Shown here: piece after piece, positions 6,801 to 14,480 of the stretch
Layout: every line of letters begins with the position of its first letter
Numbering within the stretch: position 1 is the first letter of the stretch
The notes under the pieces: generated by a model
Told to the model about the DNA's origin: nothing
The model's database searches: none
Seen by the model: only the letters and a program-made list of their open reading frames with translations
Translations under genes and position numbers: made by a program
Origin: Microlunatus sagamiharensis
Lineage (GTDB): Bacteria > Actinomycetota > Actinomycetes > Propionibacteriales > Propionibacteriaceae
Direction of reading: 5' to 3'
Length of the DNA: 64,000 bases
Assembly (NCBI RefSeq): GCF_900105785.1
Contig: NZ_LT629799.1
Location: forward strand, 372,001-436,000

Positions 6801-9385
6801 GTCGAGACGTCGCCGTCGCGGACCTCGACCTCGTTGCGCGCGGCGTCGAGGTCGACGCCCACGCGGACGCCGGTGGCGTCGACCGAGGCGACCGGGTTCC
6901 CGGCGCGGTCGAACTCCTGGCGCCACACACCGCCGGTCGGGTCGGTGGTGGCGACGAGCCGGGAGAGGGCGTCGTGCGCGAACTCCCAGCGGGCGCCATC
7001 CGGCAGCTCGACGGCGGCGAGGTTGCCGAGGTCGTCGAGCCGGCGGGTGACGGCACGACCGAGCGGGTCGATCGTCGCCGCCTCCTCGCCGTGCGGGCCG
7101 TACTCGAGCGAGGTGCGGGAGCCGAGCGGGTCGACGGTGGACGCCAGGCGGCCGCCGGCCGTGTACTCGTAGCGCCAGGTGCCGCCGTCAGGGTTGACCC
7201 GCTCGGCGAGCAGGCCGGAGGAGGGGTCGTAGATGTAGGTCGTGAGCTGGCCGGAGGGCGTGATCGCGGCGGTGACGCGGCCGAGGTCGTCGCGCTCGAG
7301 GCGGGCGGTGTGGCCGTCAGCGTTGGTGGTGCCGACGAGGTCGCCGTGCAGGTCGTAGGTGAGACGGACGACGACGTCGGTGGGGTCGACGATCTCGGTG
7401 AGGAGGCCGTCGGTCCAGGTGAGGCAGGTGAGCCTGCCCTCGGGGTCCACGATCGTCGAGGGGTTCCGGAGGTCGCCGTCGTAGGTGTACGCGGTGACCG
7501 CGCCCTGCTCGGTGACCACGGTGGTGACGCGGTCGAGGTCGTCGTAGCCGAAGGTCAGGTCAGCGCCGGACGGGGTGACGCTGCGGACACGGCGGCCGCG
7601 GGCGTCGCACTCGTGGACGGTGGTGGAGCCGTCGCGCTCGGTGAGGACGACCGGGTTGCTCCAGCGGTCGTAGGAGGTGGACTGGCGCTGCTCGTCGGCG
7701 TCGACGACACCGATCAGACGGCCCTTCTCGTCGTGGAGCCACGTGTTGGAGCGGGTGCCGTCCTCGTCGGAGACGACGGTGGTACGCCCGGGCAGGTAGA
7801 CGTAGCGCGTGGTGCGGCCGAAGGGAGAGCGCTGCGTGGTGACGCGGCCCCGGTCGTCGTAGAGGTTGTCGACCTCGACGACACCGTCAGCGTCGACCAC
7901 GGCGGCGATGCGACCGTCGGCGCCCCAGCGGTAGGTGCGGGTGCCGGTCGGACCAGCGGCCGACAGCAGGTGAACGTCGGCGTCGTAGGCGTATGTGACC
8001 GTTCGGCCGTCGGCGGAGCGGGCCGAGACGACCCGCTCGTCAGTCCAGTCGAGGTCGATCCACTGCCCGCGGGCGTGCGAGAGCCGGAGCAGCCGACCGG
8101 CCTCGTCGCGGACGAGGGTGACGAAGGCGCGGGCCTCGGCCGGGCCGGTGCCGAAGGAGCGCAGGGTGCCGCCGGAGGACAGGCGCCACCAGGAGCCGTC
8201 GTTGCCGGTGACGACCAGCTCGCCGGAGTTGGCGTCGCGGGAGAGCCAGAGGCTCTCGCCGGCCGCGCGGTCCCAACCGTCGCCGAGACGGGGGAAGTGG
8301 ATCTGCCGACCGTCGGGCAGCGTGAAGCGCGCGAGGTCGTCGGCGAGCGTCAGGCCGGCCTCGCAGATCGACGACCAGCCGACGCCGAAGGCGTGGATCT
8401 CGGCGTCGAAGGAGTTGTACGTGCGCCCGAGCGTGAGCATCGAGGCGGCGCCGGGGAAGGTCAGGTCGGCCTCGACCTCGAGGAAGTTGCCGGTGGCGGT
8501 GTTGACCGGGTCGTCGGCGTAGCCCGACGTCGGAGGAGCGCCGTAGGCCTGAGGCGGCTGGATCGTGAGGTCGTTCCGCGTGATGTTGACGTGGTGCGCT
8601 TGCAGGGCAGCGGCCACGGCGCTGTTCGACAACGTCGACACCTCGCCGTTGGCGCCGGCGGCCTTGAAGGCGTTGGCGACGACGGTCGCCCACTCGACGT
8701 CCATCGCGTTGGCGGCCAGCCACTGACGGAAGCCGTTGATCGGTCCGTTCGCGTCGAGGCTGCCCCACTTGCACCTCATGCAGAAGGTGTCGTAGGCGTT
8801 GCTCACCCGGCCGGGCACCGGCTCCAGCTGACCGTTCAGGTCGCTCGAGCCGGAGGCGAAGGCGTGCAGGTTCTTCGGCATCGCCGAGGAGGTTCCGCCG
8901 CCGCTGCCCCCTTGACCGGAACCACCGGCAGGGGCCATGGGGTCGCGGGGACGGTTCGGCGGCGCAGGGACTGACAGCGGACCTGGCTCGACGGGGTCGC
9001 CGAACGGCGGGTCGTCCCCTGAGTTGAAGAGGTCGTCCCAGACCTTCTGCGCGCCGCTGCGGTTGTCGTGCTCCTCCTGCCACGCCTTGGCCTTGTCGCG
9101 GCGCTCCTGCTCCGCGCGCGCCTGGTCGGCGAGCTGCTGAGCCTTGTCCGCCATGTCCCGGAGGGACATCGACAACTCGGTCGCATCCGCAGCGGCGGTC
9201 AGGGCATTGCCGGCGAACAGCTGCGAGAAGAGGCCCTTGAACTCCTTGGACCCCGTGCTGACCAGCGACCAGCGCTGGCCGACCTGAGCGTCGATGGACG
9301 AAGCCGCGGTGCGGCAGGCCGTGATCAGCGACTCGGCAGCGCCGAAGTCGAAGGGGACGGGAGCGGCATTGGCGCCCAGGGCCAT
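3830..9385 (-). CDS. RHS/YD-repeat polymorphic toxin with WXG-like N-terminus
   Basis: An 1851-residue protein. Residues 1-110 are a helical WXG100/LXG-like region (SMSLRDMADKAQQLADQARA), followed by a Pro/Gly linker with a CMRC cysteine pair. A DUF6531-type segment (DDPVNTATGNFLEVEADLTF) lies near 290. Tens of YD repeats (for example RYAYDHCGRLVSVTDPNG) fill about 380-1450. The RHS core (YDPAVRGFLSVDPF, then NPLHATDPAGL) lies near 1477-1522. A Gly/Ala-rich hydrophobic region spans 1555-1690. The variable C-terminus from about 1720 begins FIVNSSGDVLDT and ends GPTGESWNMNTAWGADPDG and RLITASP, resembling DUF6883-type polymorphic toxin tips. The toxic activity is not identified. RHS shells encapsulate and self-cleave such tips. 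The small WXG100 gene upstream and the WXG-like head suggest type VII (ESX) export, an inference. Confidence 0.92.
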   Translation of the reverse strand: MALGANAAPVPFDFGAAESLITACRTAASSIDAQVGQRWSLVSTGSKEFKGLFSQLFAGNALTAAADATELSMSLRDMADKAQQLADQARAEQERRDKAKAWQEEHDNRSGAQKVWDDLFNSGDDPPFGDPVEPGPLSVPAPPNRPRDPMAPAGGSGQGGSGGGTSSAMPKNLHAFASGSSDLNGQLEPVPGRVSNAYDTFCMRCKWGSLDANGPINGFRQWLAANAMDVEWATVVANAFKAAGANGEVSTLSNSAVAAALQAHHVNITRNDLTIQPPQAYGAPPTSGYADDPVNTATGNFLEVEADLTFPGAASMLTLGRTYNSFDAEIHAFGVGWSSICEAGLTLADDLARFTLPDGRQIHFPRLGDGWDRAAGESLWLSRDANSGELVVTGNDGSWWRLSSGGTLRSFGTGPAEARAFVTLVRDEAGRLLRLSHARGQWIDLDWTDERVVSARSADGRTVTYAYDADVHLLSAAGPTGTRTYRWGADGRIAAVVDADGVVEVDNLYDDRGRVTTQRSPFGRTTRYVYLPGRTTVVSDEDGTRSNTWLHDEKGRLIGVVDADEQRQSTSYDRWSNPVVLTERDGSTTVHECDARGRRVRSVTPSGADLTFGYDDLDRVTTVVTEQGAVTAYTYDGDLRNPSTIVDPEGRLTCLTWTDGLLTEIVDPTDVVVRLTYDLHGDLVGTTNADGHTARLERDDLGRVTAAITPSGQLTTYIYDPSSGLLAERVNPDGGTWRYEYTAGGRLASTVDPLGSRTSLEYGPHGEEAATIDPLGRAVTRRLDDLGNLAAVELPDGARWEFAHDALSRLVATTDPTGGVWRQEFDRAGNPVASVDATGVRVGVDLDAARNEVEVRDGDVSTHTGFDPLGRLTSIGQADGSSAVYTYDRCGRPVEALDADGGLTLIRRDAAGRPLEVVSPLGATTRYAYDHCGRLVSVTDPNGAVTTIGYDVDSRPVTQTLPTGEVARSTYDVCGRIVEHHAPGVGTSRWTYDLAGQVVEWQDSLGGTRRFRYDAAGQLVAAIDGNGGVTTYDYDANGRTTRITDPLGGVTVREFDAMNRCVAETDPIGRTTRAGYDAAGRQVWQESPDGRRTTWTFDASGRPATMAVDGRTVTALTRDLRRRTVRTVDSTREDGVVVEHELEWNRRGQLVRRTRDGRSVEWTYDADGRRTSMVTPDGTTTSYGYDRAGHLTSIDSSVLGRAAFDHDAAGRLISALAGGMIQSWEHRDGFVVGHTITDSEGSTRTTIDRDDDGRITRVVKGDGSVTTATDYAYDGAHQLVEARIRTTSGTSTISSTNRWRYDAAGRMVAESTDQAALLHVYDAAGQLLTSNDAGGREVRYTYDGAGRRTGERDNRGQAREFVWNPSGYLAGVVHHDRDRVRKTTVHADALGELASVDGTEFFWDTAAYAGAPVLAGDTPILSAGPVTGVGTGWTAPGWRTARSTETDPWATSGAAALGPSVAIGPSGGLAIDGLEWMGARVYDPAVRGFLSVDPFDSVVGTGWAGNPYSYAGNNPLHATDPAGLSPVTDSELAKYRSSNGIGGAWNAVNSWTKSNWEYIAGGAMVLGGAALMATGVGGPLGVMLVSAGANTIIQKATTGEVNWSEVAVSGAAGAVGFGVGGAVAKVAGEGIWATVAVGAASGAADGAVNGGGTYLVGPGPHTASGLVRSTATGAAIGELTGGAGGAAAHGIGSLARSAGHGLGPNPGRALGDIPAEPTGPIVDVPTPAPKPRFIVNSSGDVLDTTRVTIPEGKLGYLLKNQSKAGIFDESMGHTDNTLEPALREHLTSNFGNATPGVRMGGEPLPGFDQTGEKFVVTGPMTGPTGESWNMNTAWGADPDGTVRLITASPAK

Positions 9386-9413
9386 CAGGTTCTCCAGTGG
9401 TCACGGCTGCGCT

Positions 9414-9444
9414 GTCCCGCGGGCAGATTTACTACCCGCGGGAC
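9414..9444 (-). promoter_or_regulatory. perfect 10-bp inverted repeat between WXG100 and RHS genes
   Basis: Arms GTCCCGCGGG (9414-9423) and CCCGCGGGAC (9435-9444) flank an 11-base AT-rich loop that reads TAGTAAAT on the minus strand, which resembles a -10 element. The element lies about 30 bases upstream of the RHS start codon. It could be an operator over an internal promoter, or a hairpin limiting read-through from the WXG100 gene. Confidence 0.5.
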
Positions 9445-9525
9445 CAGCGTGGTCAGGTTCGTGCAGGTGGTGCGGTGGTGCTCGACCCTCAAGGCTCGAA
9501 GAGCGTCCGTCGGGGTCCGGGCGGC

Positions 9526-9810
9526 CTAGCTGCCGCCGCCGGCGGTCATGATGTTGCTGGAGATCTGCTGGAGCTGGCCGCGGAGCTCCTCGAGCTCGGT
9601 CTTGGCCTTGTCGAGCGCCGACTTGGTCTCCGGCCAGGTGGAGCTGCGGAAGCGCTCGGCGAGGGGACCGTCCCAGTTGTTGGGGTCGGACAGGGCCTGG
9701 CCCTGGGTGTTGAGGTTGTTGATCTCGTTGGTGAGGCCGCCGTTGATGATCGACTGCATCTGCGTGATGGCCGACTTGGCCTGCTCGCTGGAGAGAACGC
9801 GTCCCGACAT
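9526..9810 (-). CDS. WXG100-family small protein, probable ESX partner
   Basis: A 94-residue protein from ATG 9810 (MSGRVLSSEQAKSAITQMQS). It is almost entirely helical, with a central turn NWDGPLAERF at the position of the WXG hairpin, followed by a second helix (ETKSALDKAKTELEELRGQL). It has no signal peptide. The size and helix-turn-helix hairpin match WXG100/EsxA-like proteins, which fold as dimers and accompany type VII secretion substrates. It is 140 bases upstream of the RHS toxin on the same strand, so it probably helps target or chaperone that toxin. No secretion ATPase genes are in the window. Confidence 0.82.
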   Translation of the reverse strand: MSGRVLSSEQAKSAITQMQSIINGGLTNEINNLNTQGQALSDPNNWDGPLAERFRSSTWPETKSALDKAKTELEELRGQLQQISSNIMTAGGGS

Positions 9811-10020
9811 GGCGGACTCACTTCCTGGTCGGCTGACCGACCGCGTTGGCGTTGGGAACGGGCCCCGGACAGGTGCTCGTATAGCCCGTCGAATGTGATC
9901 CTGGCATGACGAGGGGGGCACTTGGCCACCCTCAGCGGAACCTCGACAACACTTCAGGCGGACGGACAACACCTGTCCTCCGTGCGGGGGACATGGGGCG
10001 AGGCTTGAGGCGGTCCGTTG

Positions 10021-11859
10021 TCAGCGGTCGTCTGGCTTGCGTGCGATCTCGGGCAGGTGCACAGCCCAGACAGGCCATTCACGCTGGTCCCAGATCTCCG
10101 CCTGCTCGTCGTCGGTGTACACCCGAGCGAACGCCTTGCTGAGGATCCGGCGCGCGTGCGACAACCGCCGCGTGGCGCCACCGGTCGAGAAGTACTCGTG
10201 GACCCACTCGTGCCCGGGGTCCTCGCCTGCGGCCTCCCGGCTGCCGATGCGGTCGAGTGAACCGACGACGTCGTCGAGGATGACGAGCAGCTGGTCGGCC
10301 TCGTTGGCGGTGAGCGTGATCTCGCGGTCCTGAACGAGGCTCCTCGAGCCCGCCACAGCACCGAAAGCTCGACCAGCACGCGCGGGCTCCGCGCTCCTGC
10401 CCTCGATCACCTCCAGGAACGCCTGATTCGGGTGCGCCCCCGGCAGCACCTCCTGAACCTTCACCAGGCACTCCGCCGCCGGTTGCCCGCTGACCCGGGC
10501 GCCGTACAAGGCGGCGACCGTCGGCGTACGGCTCTGGGCCTGGACGCAGTGGAGGAGGACCGTACGGCCCTCGGCGCGTAGGGCGGCGACCGCGTCGACG
10601 GCGTCGGCGAGGACGAGGTCGAGGTTCGGGTTCTGCGCCGGGTCGGCGCTGTCGACGAGCCAGACCTCGACGTGGTCCTCGGGTGCGACGCGGGCGACCG
10701 GCACCTGCGCCGCGCCGAGACGGCAGAGCGAGACGACGGCGTCGACCTCGGGCGGCGGGTCGTCGAAGGCGCCGACGCCGGCGAGCCAGACGTGCTCGTC
10801 CTGCGGGTGGCGGGCGAGGGCGCTGCTCTCGTAGATCGAGTAGTCGACGACGGCGGCGCTGGGCCAGCCGGCGCCGTCGGGCCGTCCGCCGCGGGCGGTC
10901 AGGACGGCGAGGCGGACGAGGTCGCGGCCGCGGAGCCCGGGCCAGCCGTGCAGGACCCGCCGCCACGCCGAGGGCACGGCCGAGGCGCCCCAGCGGGCGC
11001 CGAGCAGCGAACCCGCGATCGCCGCCACGGTGTCGGTGTCGTGCCCGCCCCGGACCGCGGCCTCGAGGGCGAGCCGGAGGTGGTCGCCGGGCTGCCCACC
11101 GGTGGGGACGACGGTGCGGGCGATCGCGGACCACGCGCCCTGCAGGGCTTCCACGACCCAGCCGTTGCGCGTGAAGGCCGAGGGCGGCAGCTCCTCGGCG
11201 AGGTCGAGGCGGTAGGTCCAGACGGCCCGGCGGTCGGCGGGCAGGGCGTCGACCGCGAGCCGCAGCCCGTCGAACGTCCCCTCGAGCACCGCGTGCCGGA
11301 TTGCCAGGCACCACAGCGCACAGGCCTCGCCGGCCTCCGGGTCCGCGTGCGTGATCGCGCTCAGCGCGTGCGCCGCCTCGACGAGGGCGTCGGGGTCGTC
11401 CAGGCGGGCGAGGGCGACGGGGGCGGTTCGCATCAGCGAACCGTTCCCCGCCGTCCGTCCAGTCCGCCGGTGGAGGTCGGCCGTCGCCTTGCGCACGCGT
11501 TCAGCCAGGCCCGGAGTGCCGCCGGTGACGGCGCCGAGCACCTGCCCCGTCTGGATGCCGACGTCCTTGGCGTTCCGCGACCAGCCGAGCCAGCGCGCGG
11601 CGATGCGGTCCTGGGCCTCGGCGCTGCGGAGATCCAGGCCTTCCGCGGAGACCTCGGCGATGGCCACGGCCATCGAGGTGTCGTCGGTCCACTCGCCGGG
11701 CGCCCAGCCGAACGAGCCGCCGCCCTGCATCCGGACCTCGACGTCGTCGTCGAGCGGCGGGCCGAACTCGTAGCCCGCACCCAGGGCGTCGCCCGCGGCG
11801 AGGGCGAGCAGGACGCCGGCGGCGCGGTCGTACTGGGCGGTGGTCAGCTTCAGGGTCAT
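10021..11859 (-). CDS. ADP-ribosylglycohydrolase fused to a cysteine-phosphatase-like domain
   Basis: A 612-residue protein from ATG 11859, preceded by GAGGAGAA. Residues about 10-340 form a DraG/ARH fold, with the metal-binding motif EWTDDTSM at 56-63, GNGSLMRTAPVAL at 138-150 and GGHDTDTVAAIAG at 271-283. These enzymes remove ADP-ribose from proteins or nucleic acids using two Mg ions. Residues about 365-490 carry HCVQAQSR (437-444), the HCx5R signature of dual-specificity protein phosphatases. The last 110 residues are an unrecognised helical domain ending in an aromatic stretch (WDQREWPVWAVHLPEIAR). The stop at 10021 ends an operon of three genes whose middle member is a Nudix protein. 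Substrates are unknown. Confidence 0.88.
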   Translation of the reverse strand: MTLKLTTAQYDRAAGVLLALAAGDALGAGYEFGPPLDDDVEVRMQGGGSFGWAPGEWTDDTSMAVAIAEVSAEGLDLRSAEAQDRIAARWLGWSRNAKDVGIQTGQVLGAVTGGTPGLAERVRKATADLHRRTGRTAGNGSLMRTAPVALARLDDPDALVEAAHALSAITHADPEAGEACALWCLAIRHAVLEGTFDGLRLAVDALPADRRAVWTYRLDLAEELPPSAFTRNGWVVEALQGAWSAIARTVVPTGGQPGDHLRLALEAAVRGGHDTDTVAAIAGSLLGARWGASAVPSAWRRVLHGWPGLRGRDLVRLAVLTARGGRPDGAGWPSAAVVDYSIYESSALARHPQDEHVWLAGVGAFDDPPPEVDAVVSLCRLGAAQVPVARVAPEDHVEVWLVDSADPAQNPNLDLVLADAVDAVAALRAEGRTVLLHCVQAQSRTPTVAALYGARVSGQPAAECLVKVQEVLPGAHPNQAFLEVIEGRSAEPARAGRAFGAVAGSRSLVQDREITLTANEADQLLVILDDVVGSLDRIGSREAAGEDPGHEWVHEYFSTGGATRRLSHARRILSKAFARVYTDDEQAEIWDQREWPVWAVHLPEIARKPDDR

Positions 11860-11912
11860 GGTCGTTCTCCTCGGGTCGTGCCGGCAGGTCGAGTTGGGGT
11901 GCGGGCCGGGGC

Positions 11913-12611
11913 TCAGGGAGCCGCCCGGCGCAGGATCGGGGGGTGGAGCAGGGTCGCGCCACCGTGCTCGTACGTCGCGGCCGGTCTGCCGCGTCCGCTC
12001 GAGCGCTGCTCGGCGGTGCGGCGGACGAAGCCCTCCGAGCCGAGCACCTTGCGGTGGAAGTTCCCCGGGTCGAGGGACCGGCCCCACACGACCTCGTAGA
12101 CGTGCCGGAGCTCGGCGACGGTGAAGGTCGGCCCCACGAAGGTCGTGGCCAGGGCGGTGTACTCGAGCTTGCTCCGGGCCCGGTCGACGCCCGCCTCGAG
12201 GATCGCGTGGTGGTCGAAGGCGAGAGGCTCGTCGAGCGCCGCCGAGACGGGTTCCCAGCGTGCGGCCGCCGCGTCGGTCCCCGCGACCGGGACGGGCAGC
12301 GCGGGCAGGGCGGCCAGGTAGGCGACGGACACGACGCGGCCCCGGGAGTCGCGATAGGGCGCACCGAAGGTGGCGACCTGCTCGAGGTGGGCGGGCTCGA
12401 CGTCGACGCCGGTCTCTTCGCGCAGCTCGCGGCGGGCGGCGTCGGGCAGGTCCTCCTCCTGGCGCACGAACCCGCCGGGCAGCGCGAGTGAGCCCCGTTG
12501 CTCCCTGGCACCGCGCTCGACGAGCAGGACCTGCAGCGCGTCGTCGCGAACGGTCAGCAGCACCACGTCGACGGTGACGTAGACGGGTGGGTACTCCGAC
12601 TCGTACGTCAT
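11913..12611 (-). CDS. Nudix hydrolase with C-terminal winged helix (NrtR-like)
   Basis: A 232-residue protein from ATG 12611. The Nudix box is LPGGFVRQEEDLPDAARREL followed by REETGV, within residues about 45-70, and it retains the RExxEE-type core. Residues about 155-225 form a winged-helix-like region (FTVAELRHVYEVVWGRSLDPGNFHRKVLG) as in NrtR, where a Nudix-like domain senses ADP-ribose and the C-terminus binds DNA. Because the catalytic motif is intact, the protein may hydrolyse ADP-ribose, regulate, or both. It sits 5 bases after the YbjN-like gene and 53 bases before the ADP-ribosylglycohydrolase. A TTGTC-N5-GACAA palindrome upstream of the operon is a candidate operator. Confidence 0.85.
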   Translation of the reverse strand: MTYESEYPPVYVTVDVVLLTVRDDALQVLLVERGAREQRGSLALPGGFVRQEEDLPDAARRELREETGVDVEPAHLEQVATFGAPYRDSRGRVVSVAYLAALPALPVPVAGTDAAAARWEPVSAALDEPLAFDHHAILEAGVDRARSKLEYTALATTFVGPTFTVAELRHVYEVVWGRSLDPGNFHRKVLGSEGFVRRTAEQRSSGRGRPAATYEHGGATLLHPPILRRAAP

Positions 12612-12616
12612 CGCCG

Positions 12617-13057
12617 TCAGCCCTCGGGGGCGATGGGTGGGAGGGGGACGCTGCCGCCGTGCAGTGCCGTGAGCACCGGGCCGAGCCGGTCGGCGACCTT
12701 GAGCACCCGCTTGACCGCCCGACGGAGCGTGTCGGTGCCGACGGTGTCGGCGAGGACGAGCTGGTCCACCACCACGGCGCCGGTGTCGGTGAGGAAGACC
12801 CGCACCGCGCGGTCGGCCAGCATCGCCGCGTTGAGCTCCTTGTAGACCGCCACCTTCGCCGGGACGCCGGTCGCGGCGTAGGCGAAGATCCGCGCGCCCC
12901 AGGGCTGGTGCGTCTGGACCCGTACCCATCCGGGGCTCGTGACGCCCCGGACGGGGAGGTCGCCGTCGCTGTCGGGCTCATGGACGCCGAGGACCGACAT
13001 CGTGGAGCTGACGTAGTTGCTGAACCATTCCGCCTGGGTGCTGAGCGTCGCCGTCAT
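12617..13057 (-). CDS. YbjN/CesT-type chaperone-like domain protein
   Basis: A 146-residue protein from ATG 13057, preceded by a GGAGG on the minus strand (CAGGAGGCCGAC). The alternating pattern (VRVQTHQPWGARIFAYAATG; KVAVYKELNAAM; VRVFLTDTGAVVVDQLVLAD) resembles the YbjN / type III chaperone-like (TY-Chap) alpha/beta fold common in Actinobacteria, whose members are thought to bind peptides. No catalytic residues or membrane segments are seen. It is first in the operon with the Nudix and ADP-ribosylglycohydrolase genes. The functional connection is not known. Confidence 0.65.
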   Translation of the reverse strand: MTATLSTQAEWFSNYVSSTMSVLGVHEPDSDGDLPVRGVTSPGWVRVQTHQPWGARIFAYAATGVPAKVAVYKELNAAMLADRAVRVFLTDTGAVVVDQLVLADTVGTDTLRRAVKRVLKVADRLGPVLTALHGGSVPLPPIAPEG

Positions 13058-13100
13058 GTCGGCCTCCTGAGGTCCTCGTCCGTGATGACTTCAGGCTAAC

Positions 13101-13115
13101 TTGTCGTTCTGACAA
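13101..13115 (-). promoter_or_regulatory. candidate operator TTGTC-N5-GACAA
   Basis: A perfect 5-bp inverted repeat with a 5-base spacer lies 44 bases upstream of the first gene of the YbjN/Nudix/ADP-ribosylglycohydrolase operon. It is the only obvious dyad in that leader. Binding by the Nudix-winged helix protein of the same operon is the simplest guess but is untested. Confidence 0.45.
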
Positions 13116-13173
13116 AAAGTGGGTTTGCGGAGGGAGGGGTTGGTTCGGCAAGTTCCGGGGGCGTGTGTCGGCG

Positions 13174-13402
13174 GCTCTTCGACAAGCTCAGGGATCGTGG
13201 CCTGGTTCGTCGACAGGTTTAGGGGGCGTGCGTGGATGGCCCTTCGACAAGCTCAGGGGTCGTGTCTTGGTTCGCCGCGGACAGTGGAAGCAGCCCTTCG
13301 ACAGGCTCAGGACTCGTGGCTGGACTCACGATCGCGGGTGGCCCTTCGACAGGGCTCAGGGATCGTGGCTGGGTGGCCCTTCGACAAGCTCAGGGATCGT
13401 GG
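13174..13402 (+). repeat. cluster of CCCTTCGACARGCTCAGGGATCGTGG repeats
   Basis: At least five clear copies of a roughly 26-base element occur, at about 13174, 13240, 13294, 13342 and 13377, plus one degenerate copy near 13210. All are in the same orientation in the non-coding space between the YbjN-like and dehydrogenase genes. The core has short CCCT/AGGG complementary ends. Elements with this core are widespread in intergenic regions of several bacterial genera. Together with the palindrome at 13101 these account for the gap of about 390 bases without a gene. Confidence 0.85.
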
Positions 13403-13451
13403 CCTGGTCGCTGCGACTGGCGGCAGTAACTGCCTGGGCCAATGCCGTCGG

Positions 13452-14387
13452 TCAGAAGCCCTGCTCGGGATCGATGACCCCGAGGAGCTCCTCGCCGGCG
13501 GCGAAGCGGCGCACGTTCTCGCGTAAGCGCTCGGCCAGAGCGGCGTCGTGGGCCTCCTGCGGGTTGGCCACGTGCGGGGTGATGAGCGCGTTCGGGAGGG
13601 TCCAGAGCGGGTGGCCGTCGGGGAGCGGCTCAGGGTCGGTGACGTCGAGCGCGGCGCCGCCGATGCGCTCCTCGCGCAGCGCCTCCACGAGGGCGTCGGT
13701 GTCGACGAGGCCGCCGCGGCCGACGTTGACCAGCCAGGCGTCGTCGCGCATGGGGTCGAGCTCGGCGGCGCCGATCATGCCGCGGGTCTGCGGCGTGAGG
13801 GCGGCAAGGAGCACGACGAAGTCGGCCTCGGGCAGGACCTCCCGGTAGGCGTCGCGACCCACGGTCCGCTCGACGCCCTCGACCGGGCCCGAGTCGGTGA
13901 CGGCCAGCACCCGGCAGCCGAGGGGCTCGAGCATCGGCAGCAGGCAGCGCCCGATGCCGCCGAACCCCACCAGCGCGACGGTGCTGCCCGCGACGACCCG
14001 GCCGGGCTGCCGGTCCCACGTCTGCGCCCGGGCCGCGGCCTGGAGCCGGCGGGCGCCGGCGAGGAGGAGGGCGAGGGCGTGCTCGGCGACCTGCGGGCCG
14101 TACGCGCCGGCTGCGCTGGTCCAGACGGGTTCGTCCGTGATGAGTCCTGCCGCGGTCCAGCGCTCGATGCCGGCGTGCGGGAGCTGCACCCACCGGGTCC
14201 GGTCGGTGACCAGGGCGGCGCTCTCGTCCGGGTCGTCCGCGTCGGAGTGGAAGACGATCGCGTCGGCCTCGTCGGCGCCGACGACCCGTCCACCCCCGGC
14301 GCGGACCGCGTCCTCCAGCCGCTGGTCGGGGTCGGGTCCGACGTGGACGCCGGGGTTCGGCCGGGCGGGGGCGGTGGGCGCGCTCAT
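13452..14387 (-). CDS. D-isomer-specific 2-hydroxyacid dehydrogenase
   Basis: A 311-residue protein from ATG 14387. The NAD-binding Rossmann motif GFGGIGR is near 142-148. The catalytic Arg is in VNVGRGGLVD, the Glu in DVTDPEPLPDGHPL and the His in ITPHVAN, so the Arg-Glu-His triad is intact. The family reduces 2-ketoacids (glyoxylate, hydroxypyruvate and others) or oxidises 2-hydroxyacids with NAD(P). It is divergent from the IclR regulator, with two palindromes in the shared spacer, so it is probably controlled with the adjacent transporter. Substrate not determined. Confidence 0.9.
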   Translation of the reverse strand: MSAPTAPARPNPGVHVGPDPDQRLEDAVRAGGGRVVGADEADAIVFHSDADDPDESAALVTDRTRWVQLPHAGIERWTAAGLITDEPVWTSAAGAYGPQVAEHALALLLAGARRLQAAARAQTWDRQPGRVVAGSTVALVGFGGIGRCLLPMLEPLGCRVLAVTDSGPVEGVERTVGRDAYREVLPEADFVVLLAALTPQTRGMIGAAELDPMRDDAWLVNVGRGGLVDTDALVEALREERIGGAALDVTDPEPLPDGHPLWTLPNALITPHVANPQEAHDAALAERLRENVRRFAAGEELLGVIDPEQGF

Positions 14388-14428
14388 CCCGCCACGCTAG
14401 GCGGAGGTGACCCGGCGCGTGTGGGGCG

Positions 14429-14444
14429 GTTCAGCCCGCTGTCT
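14429..14444. promoter_or_regulatory. imperfect copy of the IclR-locus palindrome
   Basis: Thirteen of 16 bases match the perfect palindrome at 14481-14496. The two sites are centred 52 bp apart, close to five helical turns, in the divergent promoter region between the dehydrogenase and IclR genes. A pair so spaced fits binding by an IclR dimer or tetramer. Confidence 0.5.
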
Positions 14445-14480
14445 CCAGGCGTACGGGCGATGCTCGTCATGAGAACCAGC

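Noticed and set aside
4800-8500. Repeat-rich stretch that could be taken for a CRISPR array
   Set aside because: The repetition is codon-level YD-repeat coding sequence in one open frame, with no identical direct repeats or regular unique spacers.
5228-8974. A 1248-codon open frame on the plus strand opposite the RHS gene
   Set aside because: It is composed almost entirely of Val/Ala/Gly/Asp/Arg generated by the GC-rich YD repeats of the real gene on the minus strand, has no recognisable fold, and no promoter or ribosome site.
13129-13848. Several plus-strand open frames across the repeat cluster and the dehydrogenase gene
   Set aside because: They arise from the CCCTTCGACAAGCTC repeats and the antisense of the dehydrogenase; the sequences are repetitive and match no family.
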